From assembly GCF_932526225.1 (NCBI RefSeq), contig NC_064039.1, positions 5,841,001-5,905,000 of the forward strand: a stretch of 64,000 bases of DNA. Reading direction: 5' to 3'. Source of the stretch: Nematostella vectensis (lineage: Eukaryota; Cnidaria; Anthozoa; Actiniaria; Edwardsiidae). This document shows positions 1 to 15,004 of the stretch, one piece after another (within the stretch, counting starts at the first letter, position 1; each line of letters opens with the position of its first letter). The notes beneath the pieces were generated by a model, which saw only the letters and a list, made by a program, of their open reading frames with translations, was not told the origin of the DNA and ran no database searches. Both the position numbers and the translations under genes were made by a program.

Positions 1-232
1 TTGCTGTCTTAAAACAATGTTATGGAGCAGTTTTCTCTTTGTGGGCCAACTAAGTGTATCACTTCCAGGAATGCTTGCTGATGCTGACACTGTAAGCAAA
101 GGGCTTTATGCTACTTTGTCAATTTGTCTTTGCTTCCAAACAAGAACTTTTGAGCTGGCGAGGGATTGCGAAAATAAGTATTAAGATTATCAATACAGAC
201 CACTCTTGTATACAAGGTAACCTCAAACTTAC

Positions 233-1877
<1,645 letters not shown>

Positions 1878-4800
1878 ATGGAAGTAGAGAGAACGCAATT
1901 TCCGCGCAGAAGAACACAAAGAAAAGATGATGAATCGAGCGCCTGTGTACCACGGCGAGGAAGGAACTCAAAGCGGTCGTATCAAAGGTAAGGAATATGA
2001 GATTATCGGGCTTTTCCTTGAGGATATACTCCTAGGTTAACATGTGCATCCCATTGAATCATTGTGTAATCGGACAAGGACAGGCATTTCACCTTTTGTG
2101 ATAATTTTGTGGAAATCTTAGTGCTTACGGTTTTGGCGCCAATCAGTCAAAGAACATATCCGCATAGAAACAGCTAGAGAGACGCCCAAAAATCAGAGAT
2201 TGGCGTGATGCCTCTGCTTTTGATCTTACATTTTTATATACAGTAAGAAACACAATTCGTAGCGGGCTTCAAACTCGCTCTACCGACATTCTATCGGTAA
2301 AATTAAAATAAAGGATACAGCGAGAGAGACGCCGAGAAATCAGAGATTGGCGTGATTCCCCTGCTTTTTTATCTTACGGCAGACCCCGAAAAAGCCACTA
2401 TTGGTAGATTATGTAGAGTATTCAGCTATTTGTTTTCTGTTTTAGTAAGAATCCATTGGGATTATCAAACAACCCCAGTTTAAAGTATATAAGAGTACTT
2501 CGTTTCACACCATTCTTGTAAGATTGAAAGCAACCTCATTTTCCCTTTGATTTTTTATAATGTTGACTTGAAAAAGGCAATGTTTTGATTTTTGCTTTTG
2601 CAAAATATTATGCCAGCAGTAAAGTCTCAAGGTATACTTACTGTAAGATATTTAGACTTCACTGCTGTTGATAAGATATTTAGACTTCACTGAAGTTAAT
2701 AGGATATTTAGACTTCACTGATGTTGACAAGAGCTTTGAGGCAGCTACGCCCTTTCTCAATCAAATCCAAGCAACTGCCACACATTTACCTTAACCCATC
2801 CTCTCACTTCACTCATTGCTCATCCCCAAAAGCACCCCAACCTTCATAAAGTATTGAAGGCACTGAAGAATGTTTCTCTTTTTACCAGGGACAGCACACG
2901 TAGACGAGGTTCCTATGAAGAGCCAACATCTCCTGTAGTTGAAAATGATCTCCGCTCTCCATGTCACAAGCAGCCCAGGTTTAAGGGGGAGAAAGAAAAT
3001 GCAGAAAGGCGCAAATGCACCCCTGTTGTTAGCCACAGGTGGTCAAAAAACAGAGTTAATGATTATGGGGTGGAACATAAATCACCTCTTACGTTATGCA
3101 ACAAAGAGTTTCCTCCACTGGGATTTGATTTTGATAGGTAGGTGATATCAGCAGGTCTGTTCAAGGATGCCATTGTAGAGGGTTGGAGCATGTAAGGCTT
3201 GCCTTAAACTATGAATTCAATGTCCAGTTTAGCACTAATTAATCAACGGTTTTTTGGAAACAAATTTATTCTGTGATATTTCAGTAAAATCAACAACCTC
3301 TTTTGATTTGCTTCTGGGACTCACAGATATACTCCAGAATCCAACAAAGACTGGGCAACAATGGTAGAAGAAGAAGAACAACAGAAAGATCAACCAACTC
3401 AAATAACTCTGAAAGACCCCTCCAGGTACGGTTTCTTACTTAATTTCAGTGTTTTCTATAAATACAGTGGGACGACCGACCAAAGCAGCCAACCTCTTTT
3501 ACGCAGCCAAAACACCTAGTCCCTAGGATGGTTGCATAATAAAGTTAGCATTGTAGTGAGATTTGACTTGGCAGAAAGCTACCTGATTTGCTTAAAAAAG
3601 GATACTTGTAAACCTCTTGGCCAAATGATGATAGCGAAGTGCAGGTGAACAGGTTTATAGATACTTCCTAACAGACAGCTCCTCATACATTTATCCACTT
3701 GATCATTCCATCCAACCATTCGTGCATGCATTTACATTTAAACATACATACGTGGCACACATCTCTACATACTTTGAAAGCTGCCTAGGATTTGTTCCAG
3801 AAAACTATTCCATGTTCAATGTTTTTTGTGAGTCCATGGCATACATTGTACTGTTTGTAATGCGACGGTGTGTAGGAGTTGATACACTGGAGTAACAAAG
3901 ACAGGACATCCACTCATTCAGTGCTGTCTGTTGTGAGGAGCTCTTACCTGTGATGAGCTCAGTTGTACATTGCATCTGATGGCCAAAGGTAAAGAGAACA
4001 TTAGCTTAAATGGAAGCAGATACCTTATTGTGATAGAAAGATCCTTAAATCATCCTGTTTGACTTTTACCCAGATTCAAACGCAAACTTCTCCTAACTGA
4101 TCCAAAAGACCAGCCAACTAGCAACAAGCCAACAGTATCCAACAAATCTATGGAAACAGACCTGCACAAGCTGGAAAAACGTCAGAAACAGATTGACATT
4201 GGAAAAAACACAGTGGCTTATGGGCGATTTTCTGCCCAAATCCCCAGGTCAGTCCTATGACTTTTCTAGAGGGGGGGTTAATTTGAATTTTCATGATCCC
4301 TAGTCTTACTATATTGGCATTGAATAATAACTTTTCAGATGCAGTTGCCATTCTCTTATTATAGTACAGTTTCCCTTTCTTACCCTTGTAAGAGATTCTC
4401 TTTATGTTTCAATGGACTTAATTACTGGCAAGACTCTGTTACTTTGATTGGCACTCAAGCATTTCTTATTGTTTTACTTCACTAAACCATTAAGGTGTGA
4501 CCATTCTAGCATGCATCACAAGTTAGGAACTCTGGCTATCTTCTAAATAAATACATAAATAAATTAGAGTAGCTAATCACTCTCATTGCAGCTGGGAAGC
4601 TGAATTACGAGAGTGCAGATTTAGACATGGTTGAGTTGAAGGCGCCTCAGGCAGCCACCATACAACTCATGTCTGACCACGGATCACAGCTAAGATCGAA
4701 ATTGTTGATTTTGTGGGGGGATGAAAACCAGAGAACCCGGAGAAAAACCCCCGGAGCAAAGGCAAGACCAACTAACCCAACTCACGTCGGAACCGGGAAT

Positions 4801-6304
4801 CGAACCCAGACCCCAGTGGTGAGAGGCACAGGCACTACAGAGCGACACTCTGCCAACTGTGCCACCTAGGCTCCTTAATTTCCCTCATTATTTGTTTTGT
4901 CTATAGGGAGAAGCGGGCAAAGGAGGACCCATCGACTCCAGACAAGTTTCAGCAGTGCAGCACCCGCTCATGGGTAGGGCAGGTCAGGGTGTGGCGACGG
5001 CGCCTGCATTCTTGGGACCCCCCCTCTGGATCAGAAGACTTGTTCTCACACTCCCCCTCAAGGTACGCTATAGCGGCCTGTGCTTTAGTGTCATGGGCTT
5101 GTCATGCAAAATAAAAGTAACTTCTACTTTCCCTGTCCCTTGAATGATGGTTAACCACAGGCAGCCCAAGGCTACTGTCAGTGGTTTATAAAGGAATGTA
5201 TGGGTAAAATTAATGTTAGCAAAAAAATACTTTATCTTGAAAAAAAAACTTAGACCATGTTATATTGTGTTTAAGTCTTCCTTTATTTCAATTTTGCTGA
5301 TAGAATGTCAGTAGAGCGAGTTTTATTTCTTTTGTTTACAAATTGTGTTTCTTACTGTATATAAAAATAGTAAAGGCTGGGGAGTCGATCGGCTAACGGC
5401 CATCACACAACTACTATAAGGCCAGATAAAACTCCAAAAATCAATCAGCCGCCAATCCAGCACAAAAACACTTTGAAAACATACCTAAGCTTTCAATTGA
5501 ACCGAGTACCATGTCACAGATTTGCAAATTTCACTCATATTTTTTCCACTTTTTACCGCCGACTGTTGAATTCACCATCTGTGGCAGCAGATGCTGTGCA
5601 CAATTCGTAGCGGGTTTCAAACTCGCTCTACTGACATTCTATCGGTAAAATTCATTTAAATGAAGACACAAACACAATCCTACATGGTCTAAGTTTTGTT
5701 TTTTTTGTGTTTTTTTTTCAGGATAAGTATTTTTTTGCTAACATAAATTTTACCCATACATTCCTTTATAAACCACTGACAGTAGCCTTGGACTGCCTGT
5801 GGGTAAATAGGGAAAGGAGCCACACTTTGGGAGTTTAATTTGGTGGAAATTGTTACATGTGTTGTTAATCTGTTGTTAATTTACTGTTTAACAACGTCAA
5901 AGAAACTGAAAAAAAAAACACACAGAAATAGGTAAGGGTTTGCATCTCAGAGGGCAACCAAAAATACAAACTCTCTCAAGCACTTTCTGACAAAGAAACT
6001 TTATAGGTCATTCATAAATGCTAAAGTTCCTTTTTTATGTTTTTATCTTGCCATGAAAAGCTGAACTATGCACAAGATGCAACCCAAAAGTCACATGATT
6101 TCTTAGTACATTGTAATTCAAATTAGATTTTAATATTGTAATATTCATACTTGTCTAATTTTTATTTTTTTGTTCATCAGCAGCCAATCAGAGACAAACA
6201 TGGATATTGATGCTGCCCTGATCAGCAAGCCTGAAGATCCTGATGACTTATTCAAGGGGTTTGATATTGATGCATGCCTCCTTGAAGATGGAATTACTTT
6301 CTAG
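1878..6304 (+). CDS. SLBP: Histone RNA hairpin-binding protein (stem-loop binding protein)
   Basis: Binds the 3' stem-loop of replication-dependent histone mRNAs and directs their processing, export, translation and decay. Six exons: 1878-1987, 2889-3137, 3327-3425, 4074-4247, 4907-5062, 6181-6304, all GT–AG, giving 303 residues (human about 270). The RNA-binding domain is at residues 184-250. It starts HKLEKRQKQIDIGKNTVAYG and continues with TPDK (221-224, the TPNK element whose Thr is phosphorylated in vertebrates) and RSW...LHSWDPP. Upstream DWATMVEEEE and the C-terminal GFDIDACLLEDG also match SLBP ends. The PR-to-TPDK spacer is one residue shorter than in human. Repeats sit in introns 1, 4 and 5. 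It is divergent with SRSF10, and an E2F-like palindrome lies in intron 1. Confidence 0.96.
2131..2142. promoter_or_regulatory. E2F-like palindrome in SLBP intron 1
   Basis: TTTTGGCGCCAA is palindromic over its central ten bases and contains overlapping TTTSGCGC-type E2F sites on both strands. It lies about 145 bp inside intron 1 of SLBP, an S-phase gene. Together with 1728-1736 this makes cell-cycle control plausible; binding is not shown. Confidence 0.45.
2165..2392. repeat. Dispersed/duplicated repeat in SLBP intron 1
   Basis: Two copies of a roughly 60 bp segment (GAGAGACGCC...AATCAGAGATTGGCGTGAT) start near 2172 and 2322, about 150 bp apart. Between them lies a block (CACAATTCGTAGCGGG...CATTCTATCGGTAAAATT). 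This block recurs at about 5598-5652 inside the foldback element of intron 5, so both belong to one repeat family. Confidence 0.6.
2640..2735. repeat. Short tandem triplication in SLBP intron 1
   Basis: Three imperfect copies of about 33 bp containing GATATTTAGACTTCACTG lie 150 bp before exon 2. No splice-junction sequence is duplicated here. Confidence 0.6.
4540..4876 (-). mobile_element. tRNA-derived SINE in SLBP intron 4
   Basis: Read on the minus strand it starts GGAGCCTAGGTGGCACAGTT and has a pol III box A-like segment (TGGCACAGTTGGCAG). A canonical box B (GGTTCGATTCC) and a non-tRNA body follow. It ends in an A/T-rich tail (TTTATTTATGTATTTATTT). Box spacing and the tRNA-like head support a tRNA-derived SINE. 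Confidence 0.8.
5155..5802. mobile_element. Foldback/MITE-like element with about 110 bp inverted ends in SLBP intron 5
   Basis: The left end (CCACAGGCAGCCCAAGGCTA at 5155) and the right end (reverse complement from 5802) match closely for more than 100 bp. The match includes GGAATGTATGGGTAAAATT and a TTAGCAAAAAAATAC block. The interior holds the block shared with 2244-2300. No coding capacity is seen, and target duplications are unclear. Confidence 0.75.
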
Positions 6305-8029
6305 GTGATACTAGGCTTGTGCTTACTTTAACATCTACCCTAGCACATGCAGGGAATTGTTGTTATATTGTACAGTTTTATTGTTAATATTCTATTTTTA
6401 TTTTAAGAATTCAGTGATCATTCTTATTACTATTATAAAGTGTACATTAAACTCAAAGCAACCCCAAAAGGCACATTACTAAAGTGGAATATTTGTCTAA
6501 TTTTTATACTGTTTTATATCCTTTAAAATTCAAAGACCACACATTAGAGGAACAACACCTTGCTTGACATGGCATACGTTTATTGTTGTATAGCTCATTT
6601 ATAGGAAAAGATTGGCATCAATTCATTATCATTTCATCAACTTGTAATTCTTAGTTTCGAAGTAAAAACTACATCATTCAATGAACAATAAAAACAAAAG
6701 AGATGTTGTTTTGAGAGAATTTTGTTTAAGAAATAAAATAATACAAAAAGCTGAGTGGGAAGTTACACATCCTGAGTAAGGAATTTCCTTCCTTATGATA
6801 ATGAATGTTTGTCCTACTTGTATTATTATGCAGGGTTTCATTTATTATTATAAAAAGCTTTTTCTGTGGTTTGAAGGAGCCCATCCTAACTAAAAGTGAG
6901 TCACACATAGCCATTATTTTGTATTTGTTTTATTTTTAGATGCAAATACAATGACTTGAGTTTTGCTGAATGCCTTTGCTATGAAATTATCAAAAATTAA
7001 TTTGGCATGTTTTATATATGTTTGAATGGATGAAGAACACCATACCACTAAGACTTTTTAAGCATGGGATAATTTAAAAGCTAGTGAAGTTTTGCACCCA
7101 AAAATCAAATTGTTTCTTTCTGTATTATTCATATGTATGTATATGAATTTATTCCAGTTCAGAAATACTCATTATAAAAAAGATAGTTATTACTTTTTAC
7201 AGAAATTACGAAAAAGCTAGTTTATCTGTTGGATATAAATTCAAGCCAAGTCTCTACCATATGTAGACTATGTACATGTTTTCATTGTTATTATCTTCTG
7301 TATAATATACTGGTGCCATCTCAAACTCAAAGAAATGTATAAACTGATACCCTTTCTGTAAAAATAAGTATCTCAAAAAAACAGAAAGCATTGTATGTGT
7401 TTAGTTCATCTATATGTGTGATGTCCTTACATAGAACAATATAGCAGTGAAATCCTAAGTTCAGGAATATATACAATCTTTTCTCATTTGCAGAATATTT
7501 GCTGTTAGAAGAAACTTTGGTAGTTTAGTACAGATGCTTGATAAAATTGGATGAATGCTATTTGGAAGCATTGATTTAATGACAAAAAGCAAGACATTCT
7601 CAAAGCAATCAAGTTATTTGGTATAGCTTAAAAGCTTTTTTCGTAAAGTCTAACCAATTTTTGCTGCTCTAATCTTTAGCACAATTTTTATTATTCACTA
7701 ATTGCAAAATATTCACATTTTATTGAAAGTGCATCGCAGCGCAAGAGAATTGGTCAAATCTTATTGTGAGATTAACACTTAAATGAATCCACATTGCTAG
7801 GAACAAATTCTGTGTTTGGCCCCACTCTAAATTACTGGAGTAAAGCAATACCTCTTGTCTGTATTATTGGCATTAATTCAGCACATGGTATGGACATCAT
7901 AATCTGTTATATTTGTCTTAGGGATTATCCAGCTATTTGTCTAACATCCCCTAACTCAGTCACGGGACTGCATGGGTTTATCTTGGTATTGGCAGCAATC
8001 TTGGTTATCAAATTCTGCATTTCCATCTT
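6305..8029. other. Convergent intergenic region, SLBP and RNF38/44 3' UTRs
   Basis: This holds the 3' UTRs and ends of two convergent genes. AATAAA near 6687 could end SLBP, and TTTATT near 7148 (plus) could be the poly(A) signal of the minus-strand gene. Nothing else is recognised. Confidence 0.4.
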
Positions 8030-10835
8030 CTAATTTCCACTGACTTTGATCTCTGTTCTGCATATTGGACATGTTCTGTTTGACTAAATAAACAAAATAA
8101 AAATGTTAGAACTCACTCAGAACCTTTAAGAGGATAGGTACTACAGTATTGCATAGAATTTCTTTGACCAAGTGGAATGAAAAATAGATAGATAGAAAGA
8201 TAAATCTTACTTAGTTCCAGTTAACTTGGTATTTGATTTATTAGAGTAAGTGTGGTTCTAGAGTTTTATGTACCTTGAGCCATTTGTCGATGCAACGGGT
8301 GTGGTACTCGTGTAAACATGGAAGTGTTCTGACAAGCTGTTTCTCCTCAAAGTCAACAAGGCAGACGACGCATCTAGCATCATCATTTTGTTTCTTGGAT
8401 TCTGCTGTCACTCTATATGTTGGTAACTGATCTATTTCGGCTCTAGTAAGGCCTTTAGGTTTGGCTTCTCCAATTTGTTCAGCCAAGTTCAACAAAGTCT
8501 GGAAGATAAGACAGGTCATCTGGTTACAGAACATTTGCTTTGCTATCAAAACAATCATTGATAACCACTTGAACTTAAGGTATGATATTTACTCTGTGTG
8601 TAATATGTTTATTCAATTCTAAAAAAAAAACAACTAGGAAATTTTTCACTTTTACTGTTGGTTGGTGTAGGAAAGCTACTGTGCTTTTACTTTTACATTC
8701 CTCTTACTTTTCTGTTCTTACCTCATAGTTTTCTTGCTGATAACTCTCTTCCCATGCTGCCTGTGGTGTTGCGTGGGGCGGTGCTGGCTGCATAGACATG
8801 ACAGACAGCAAATGATAGAGTAGGTCAGGATATGTTTGTACTCCTGTATGAGCATGTATGGGCACCGCATGGTGGTCCACTGGTTGAGCCCATTCTTGGT
8901 GTGCACCATTACTGTTGTGCCATCGCCGATAATGTCTGTGGTGCTGTAGGAAAAAATGAAGATTGCTCTTTAAGTGGTTCGTTTAATTCCACAACAAAGT
9001 TTCATTGTCACTTACCATTGGCCCAGATGATGGGTATGGGTGAGGGTGATATGGTTGAGGGGTAGGTGGTGGGGGAACTTGGTATGGCGGCTGCACAAAA
9101 TGATGGTGATGGTGGTGGTGATGATGGTAGTGATGATGATAATGTCGATGGTTACCAGTTGGGTCGAGGGGTAGATCAGCCTGCAAAGATTACCAAAGAC
9201 TTCATTAGAGAATGGCCAGTCAGGGTTGAATACTTGATAAGTCCAAACAGTTGAGTGGAAAAGATGATCTCAGTAGATGTTAGCTCACCTCATTAGAGGG
9301 AGGCTGGACATAAGTTGGTGTCGCCATGGGAACACTATTTACAATAAGTCGGTTAGGAAGACTGGTTATTGGTACAGCCCGGACATGGCTTGGTAGCTGA
9401 TCTGGGTCGATTATAACAGGAGTCGCATTCACAGGTGGGTGTTGTAAGGGCACTGTTGATGACATAGAGGGACAATATGATGGATTCGGGACATGATGAA
9501 TTTGTCGATGATGTGGGTGGTGCCTATGCTCCCTTGTTGACTGGTTTTGTAGGTAAGGGCAACCACGATTTGCTGAGGTTGGCCTGTAAAAAAAAGCATA
9601 TATATACATATTTAAAATATTTTTTAAATTAGAAAAAGAACACACATTATCCATCTTTATATTGCTTTGCTTACCCATGACTATCATAGGGCTGGCCGTT
9701 GACACGATGGAACGCAGAGGAGTGAAAGAGATGGTGGGGCATGTGCCGTAGTGGCTGGTGCGACAGAGGCGGGGTGGCTGCTTCAGATGTCAGATCAATA
9801 ACATGAGGTCCATGATAACCATGCTTGATTTCATTCTACAAATAAAAGTCATTACTTATAATCTCCTCATAATATTTCTACATTTCCTTTCCAAGTAAAC
9901 TTCCAATATCATGAATAGAAGATAAACCATGTGTTTGGAATCTTCTGTTTTTTAAAGACGGAAATCTACCAAATTGAAGGCTAGACCACCAGAATTAATT
10001 CATTAATTTAATCTTATTATAGCAAATGCATTTCCTAAATTTACTGGCTTAGAAATTTGCCCATTATATATTGAATTTATTAATCTGTACATACCATGTA
10101 TATCTAATAACTGTAAAGCAGTGAAGCTTAAAACATTGGCACCAGTAAATAATACAAACTATCTGGTCGGGAAAGTAATTGATGCATGAGTTGTTCAGTT
10201 CAGTGAACCAAACAATTTTGTACTAAGACAAGGAATGCCCATGCTTGGCCAAACTGTGTGGCTTTTTAGAAAATAGCAAACGACCACCAGTAAAAACCAG
10301 TTTAAAGCAATAATATGTCCCCCTCTTCCAGAACAGCCATCTGCTTTTAGCAATTCCTTGATGACAAGGCTATAAAAGCTTGGCAAAGAGATATATGGTT
10401 GGCTATTGGCAATTAAAAATATTGTCCATTAGTTTGCAATGACATTTTGAGCTGTTGGATGCTCTTTTTTAATCAGTGATTTTTTTTTATATTTCTTTTT
10501 CCTTGTATTACACTACTCCAGGTTGAAATCCAAAAGTTGTTTCACCCCTATAACACTTAGAATATACACTTCCCATGGTGGGATTTTAATTCAACAATTT
10601 TATAGAACATACAGTAACTGAAAGCCTTCAAATGAAATATAAATATTTTTTTATGCAGAAGTAGTGATGGTTTGACAAGGTGAAGCAACCTTTGACATTG
10701 TTTAATGAAGAGAAATTTATGGAAAAAATCTCATGATAATAAGATACAATGTTAACAAACCTTAGCATAAGTGTTGCAACTAGAAGGCCCTGGGTGTTCT
10801 AGTGAAGATGTTGAAGCAGAAGCTGTACTTGCCAT
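8030..10835 (-). CDS. RNF38: RNF38/RNF44-type RING-H2 E3 ubiquitin ligase
   Basis: Seven coding exons on the minus strand: 10761-10835, 9675-9835, 9289-9583, 9016-9180, 8722-8943, 8274-8498 and 8030-8083; 398 residues (human RNF44 about 430). The C-terminal half has ENYETLLNLAEQIGEAKPKG and EIDQLPTYR. The RING-H2 follows: C349-x2-C352, C367, H369, H372, C375 and C386-PI-C389. VIDLTSE near residue 40 is also family-like. The middle is a low-complexity His/Pro-rich region. The family acts as ubiquitin ligases recruiting E2 enzymes through the RING. RNF38 versus RNF44 cannot be decided; this may be the pre-duplication orthologue. The first coding exon starts just after an acceptor, so a noncoding 5' exon lies to the right. 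Confidence 0.93.
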
Positions 10836-10845
10836 GCTTAAAACC

Positions 10846-13656
10846 CTGTAAAAGAGAAAAAAAACATCAGTGTACACTCTAAGTTATCAATGGCATAACC
10901 ATGGTGAGAGGAGTTTTTTTTTACCATTTATTGTCAAGGCAACTGAAACATTAGTACAAAGGAGCTTTTCCAGCATTCAGAAGCCAACAATATTCATAGA
11001 AAAAATATTTTACAAGCACTAAGGGAAAAAATAGAAAAATGAAAGAGAAATATGTCTAAAAAGCGCCTTCTTCAAAACGTGACTATCACTTCCACTATGA
11101 GAGAAACAGCTGAGCATAAGAAGTACAGGCATCAGTTTGTCGAGGTGGATAAGTTTAGTAAATGTTAGGAGGGTCTATAAGCCACTGTTAGACCAGCTGG
11201 GTGCCAGCTAACTGCCAGGCAAAACACGGATGATATTCCCAGATAGAAAGCTTCCTCTATCCTTATATAGATAATTCTCACAAACGAGTATTTGCAAAGG
11301 CTTTAACTCTTGCGTGTGGTTTAGAGGGATAACAACCCAGGGACTGATTAAAACAAAACAGTTAAATGAATGACAATCTTGTCCTCCCGAAGAGATCTTG
11401 TTATTGCTTTTCTCATGAAAAAGGAAACACTAGAGGAAAGGTGTAATTAAAGCATTGAAACACACAGCTTCGTGGGGAAAAAAAGCTTAATACCCGAGCT
11501 GCAGGTGCCGAGCAATATTAATAGCGATTCGAGAAGAAACAAGTTGCTTTTTATCTGTCTCCTCTTTTGACTTACATCGGGAGCGCGTTAGGTATGAAAA
11601 CATTATCAGAGAACCATGGATGGAGTTCACTCAACCATACGGGATGGCTCTTTTGTGGCGTTTCGAGTTTGCCGCTTTATTGGAGGCAGTCAACAACTTA
11701 CGAGCGTGACTGGCCTTTACGAACCCAAAAAACTCGCGACTCACTCGCCAACGCACAACAGCCCACACGACGATCAAATGGCTTCCAAAGCAAACATAGA
11801 GCGTGCGTTACGAACTATCTCAGATTTGGAAGGGTTTTCAACCACAGCATTTTTAAAAACGAAGGTCATTTGAAAACTTTTAAACATTCACAAACCATCA
11901 CGCGTCCTAATTTATGCATGAGAACATGATTATATGTTGGTGGTTTGAATCGAGGCTTTTTCACGGGTTTGAGTGCGTTCTTGTCGTTTTGGAAAAAAAT
12001 ACATTTCGGAATACTTTCCTTCCTTGTCGAATAAAAACATAAGTCAAAATATCACGGAAAAGCTATATTATAAAAGACATTTGTGAGAACCTTTGACTCC
12101 ATCCGGTTGAAAATGAAAGACGAATCGTATAGCCCCGGAGGGCGCTCATTTGCATTCGAATTACTGCAGAATGGTTTTCCTCGGCGAACTCCGTGAGCGT
12201 TATAATGGAGCACGATGAAACTCGCTAGCTTTGAGCCCATTCTATTTACTAATAAGCCAGACTGGCAAACTATTAGTTGATTAAAGAACCTTGATTAAAT
12301 ACCCTTTGGTTTATAAAGTCGGTATTTCAAATATGGTTTAGAATGTTCTGATTCAGAACCCCATTCAATGGAAGTTAGTATTCGGGAATTGTATACATCT
12401 TCGCACTAAACGAACACCATACTTTCACCGAAAATTGCTACTTTTCTTTTCGCACAAAATTCGGGCTCTAAATCTAGTGGATTCCCTTGTACCATCATAA
12501 AGTAAAATCGGAAATAAATGATATTTCACTACTACCAGCAGAAATCGCTTCGCAAAACCGATGGCATGAAGAAGAAATATGAAACGAGTAATACAAAATT
12601 AACCCTAACCTGGCACAATAAGAGAGATCCAGCACTCCGACTATATCAGCGGTATTCTATAATAAAGCTTTCGAAATACTTGTTCACATAATCCAAGGTT
12701 CCATCCAAGGTATTCTCGCTCCCAACTTTTAGAGACACCGTCACGCTCCTCGATAAAACATCACATAAACATTTCACAACCAAATCAGTAAAACAACGGG
12801 AATTTGACTCAAGCTAGTAAGCTTTCATACATAAAAGAGAAAAAACTGGAGTTAGATAGGGGACACAGACCTAGAAAAACATGTATTTTGACGAGATTTG
12901 ATAACTCAGACACTCGCAGAGCAGCGCGGAGGAACAAGCGCGCGCACGACTGCGGCCTCGCTGTAGCGCGTTTTCGGTCGGCATTTGAATTCTGTTCCCA
13001 ATTCATGGCTAAAGAAAGGTAGCCCCCTTTCGATTTCAACGGGAATTCTGGATTCCGTTGTAAACCAAAGCAACCAATAACCCAATTACCAAAGAAAAAT
13101 AGAAGATCGAATTCTGGGCTTGAAACATGTTGAGGTGGTGAGCTCATATTACAGAAAGTTTGGTGGAGGGACGACTTATGCTACGCCGAATGAATTTACT
13201 TACACCAGAACAAGCTAAGGGCCGAGTCGCCAAAAAAGGTGTATAGAATCCTCTTGTAGGGAGTTTATAACTTGAGAAATAATAAAAAGTATCAATGCCA
13301 TGGGTTGAAAAGATTGCGTTTAAACCAGGCCTAGCTCTAGGAGTGCGCCTGTGCTAGTCGTGCGATCATTTGGGAGCATAGCGATATAAACAACACGAAA
13401 CTTACCTGAAAATGACGAGATTAAGAATATTTTGTAGGAACCGGAGCCGCCCGTTTTAGTCCAGCCTTGATCAGGCAGAACCACAATTCTACAGAGAAGA
13501 TGCGGTATTCCTTGGCGTTTAGATAGACGGTAGAAATATGAGCACAGTTTCACCCTCATGCGCTAACCTAGCCTCGGCGGTTCCGCTTTGAAGAATCGCT
13601 CAATGGATGGCCTCCTAGTTCCTTTGTTGACACTGGACATCATACTAATGATATTG
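10846..13656 (-). other. Upstream region of the RING gene, probable noncoding first exon
   Basis: No convincing protein-coding exon was found. The acceptor at 10846-10848 requires an upstream 5' UTR exon. Candidate minus-strand donors are CAG|GTAAGT at 13404-13406 and GAT|GTAAGT near 11574. I favour the former because a perfect CRE lies about 250 bp upstream of it. The 11.6-11.8 kb stretch is CpG-containing with open frames on the plus strand but no recognisable protein. Confidence 0.3.
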
Positions 13657-13664
13657 TGACGTCA
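13657..13664. promoter_or_regulatory. Perfect CRE palindrome TGACGTCA
   Basis: This is a full palindromic CREB/ATF site. It lies upstream (in minus orientation) of the candidate noncoding first exon of the RING gene ending at 13406. Its function is inferred. Confidence 0.4.
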
Positions 13665-15000
13665 CATGACAGTTAGTCCATGTTCCTGCCCACTTCATAT
13701 CTCACAAGCGATATTGTGTTCACATCTTTCGTGATGCGATCTCGAAACTTTAGCCAATCCAGCTTCTCGATGTAAAATTTTCAGGAGGGAGAGCTTTGAT
13801 CGATGACCGAAAGGCTTTTTTTTATCAGATCTTAGATAAGAATTACCAAAAGGCCAATGGAACCACTGATGCTTTCACTTCTTTCGCTCCAGGGAATTCA
13901 GCCAAAACAAAATATCCCTTGGTTGCGCTGCAAGTTTTTTCTTGTTCACATGATCATGTATTCTAGAATGTATTTTTTTCTGTTATTTGCACTCGAAACA
14001 CTGGGATAAACATTTTGTGTTTTGTTATTGAGAACTTCGCCTGAATGTTTTCAACCCTGTCTCTCCATACACTTCCGGTGAATTCGACACGAACGCAACA
14101 GCATCGTGGCACAAATACGCACTTTTCTATGACTTTATTTCAGATTTTCGATTCATAGTTAACAACTCTGAGCGATGTGTGTGGTGCTGATGTTAAAATA
14201 ATGCGTGGGAAATGTAAAAATTAAAAAAGCTTGTCACCAGTAGGACCGGTAGTGAAAAACCGAACCCTGAAAACATGTGGTTTCGCATCTATCTTTCAAA
14301 TATTTCGGGAAAATACTTTGCAGGTAGGCTGTTGTGGTTTCCACCTGGTAAAGAAATAGAATTAAGGTAAAAGTCATTATAATACTAGGACGTAATGCGG
14401 AGATTACAAGCAGCAATGCAAAGCCAGAGGAAATGGCCCGAACCTCTAAAGCACAAAGAGGCTTTGTCCGCTCGCTGCGCGGAAACACCAAGTGATTGGC
14501 CCTAGACATCTGTCACTTTACCGCCCATCAGTCTAGACCAATGAGAACGCACGGTTCTATGAAACATTATCCCATGTCAATAACAGCTCATCTTACCAAA
14601 AGAAAGAAATTTACACAACCTACGCTTGGAAGCCCAAAACCCTGGAAATAAGCGACTCGAAAGCGAAACTTGCATATTTGATGAGTAAAATAATAATCGC
14701 CAATATGCGTTTAGATTCATGATTCAAAAAAATTGAGAGCTAAAAGCGTTTATGCGAGATTATTCCACATAGCCAACATGGCATATCCACGAACTCTCAT
14801 ATCCGACAAAGTGATTTTGTTAAAATCCTAAGAAATATGTTGTATTTTCGATTCATAGAGACGAGATGCTAGGATAACAAGAAGCGTAGAAAAAATATAA
14901 GTCAACAGTAGAAAAAAAATTCGCTTGAAAGTTGCGACGTGCTCAAGCAATAATACCCTTTTTTCCAATAATAGAACTTGGTTTAGTTCCTTCGACATTG
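13665..15000. other. Intergenic, nothing recognised
   Basis: AT-rich sequence without splice-consistent exons, RNA genes or clear repeats. Open frames here are short and show no family resemblance. Confidence 0.4.
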
Positions 15001-15004
15001 CATC

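Noticed and set aside
11567-11929. 120-codon plus-strand open frame
   Set aside because: No recognisable domain and no matching exon neighbours. It lies in the upstream region of a minus-strand gene, and a second frame over the same bases is equally open.
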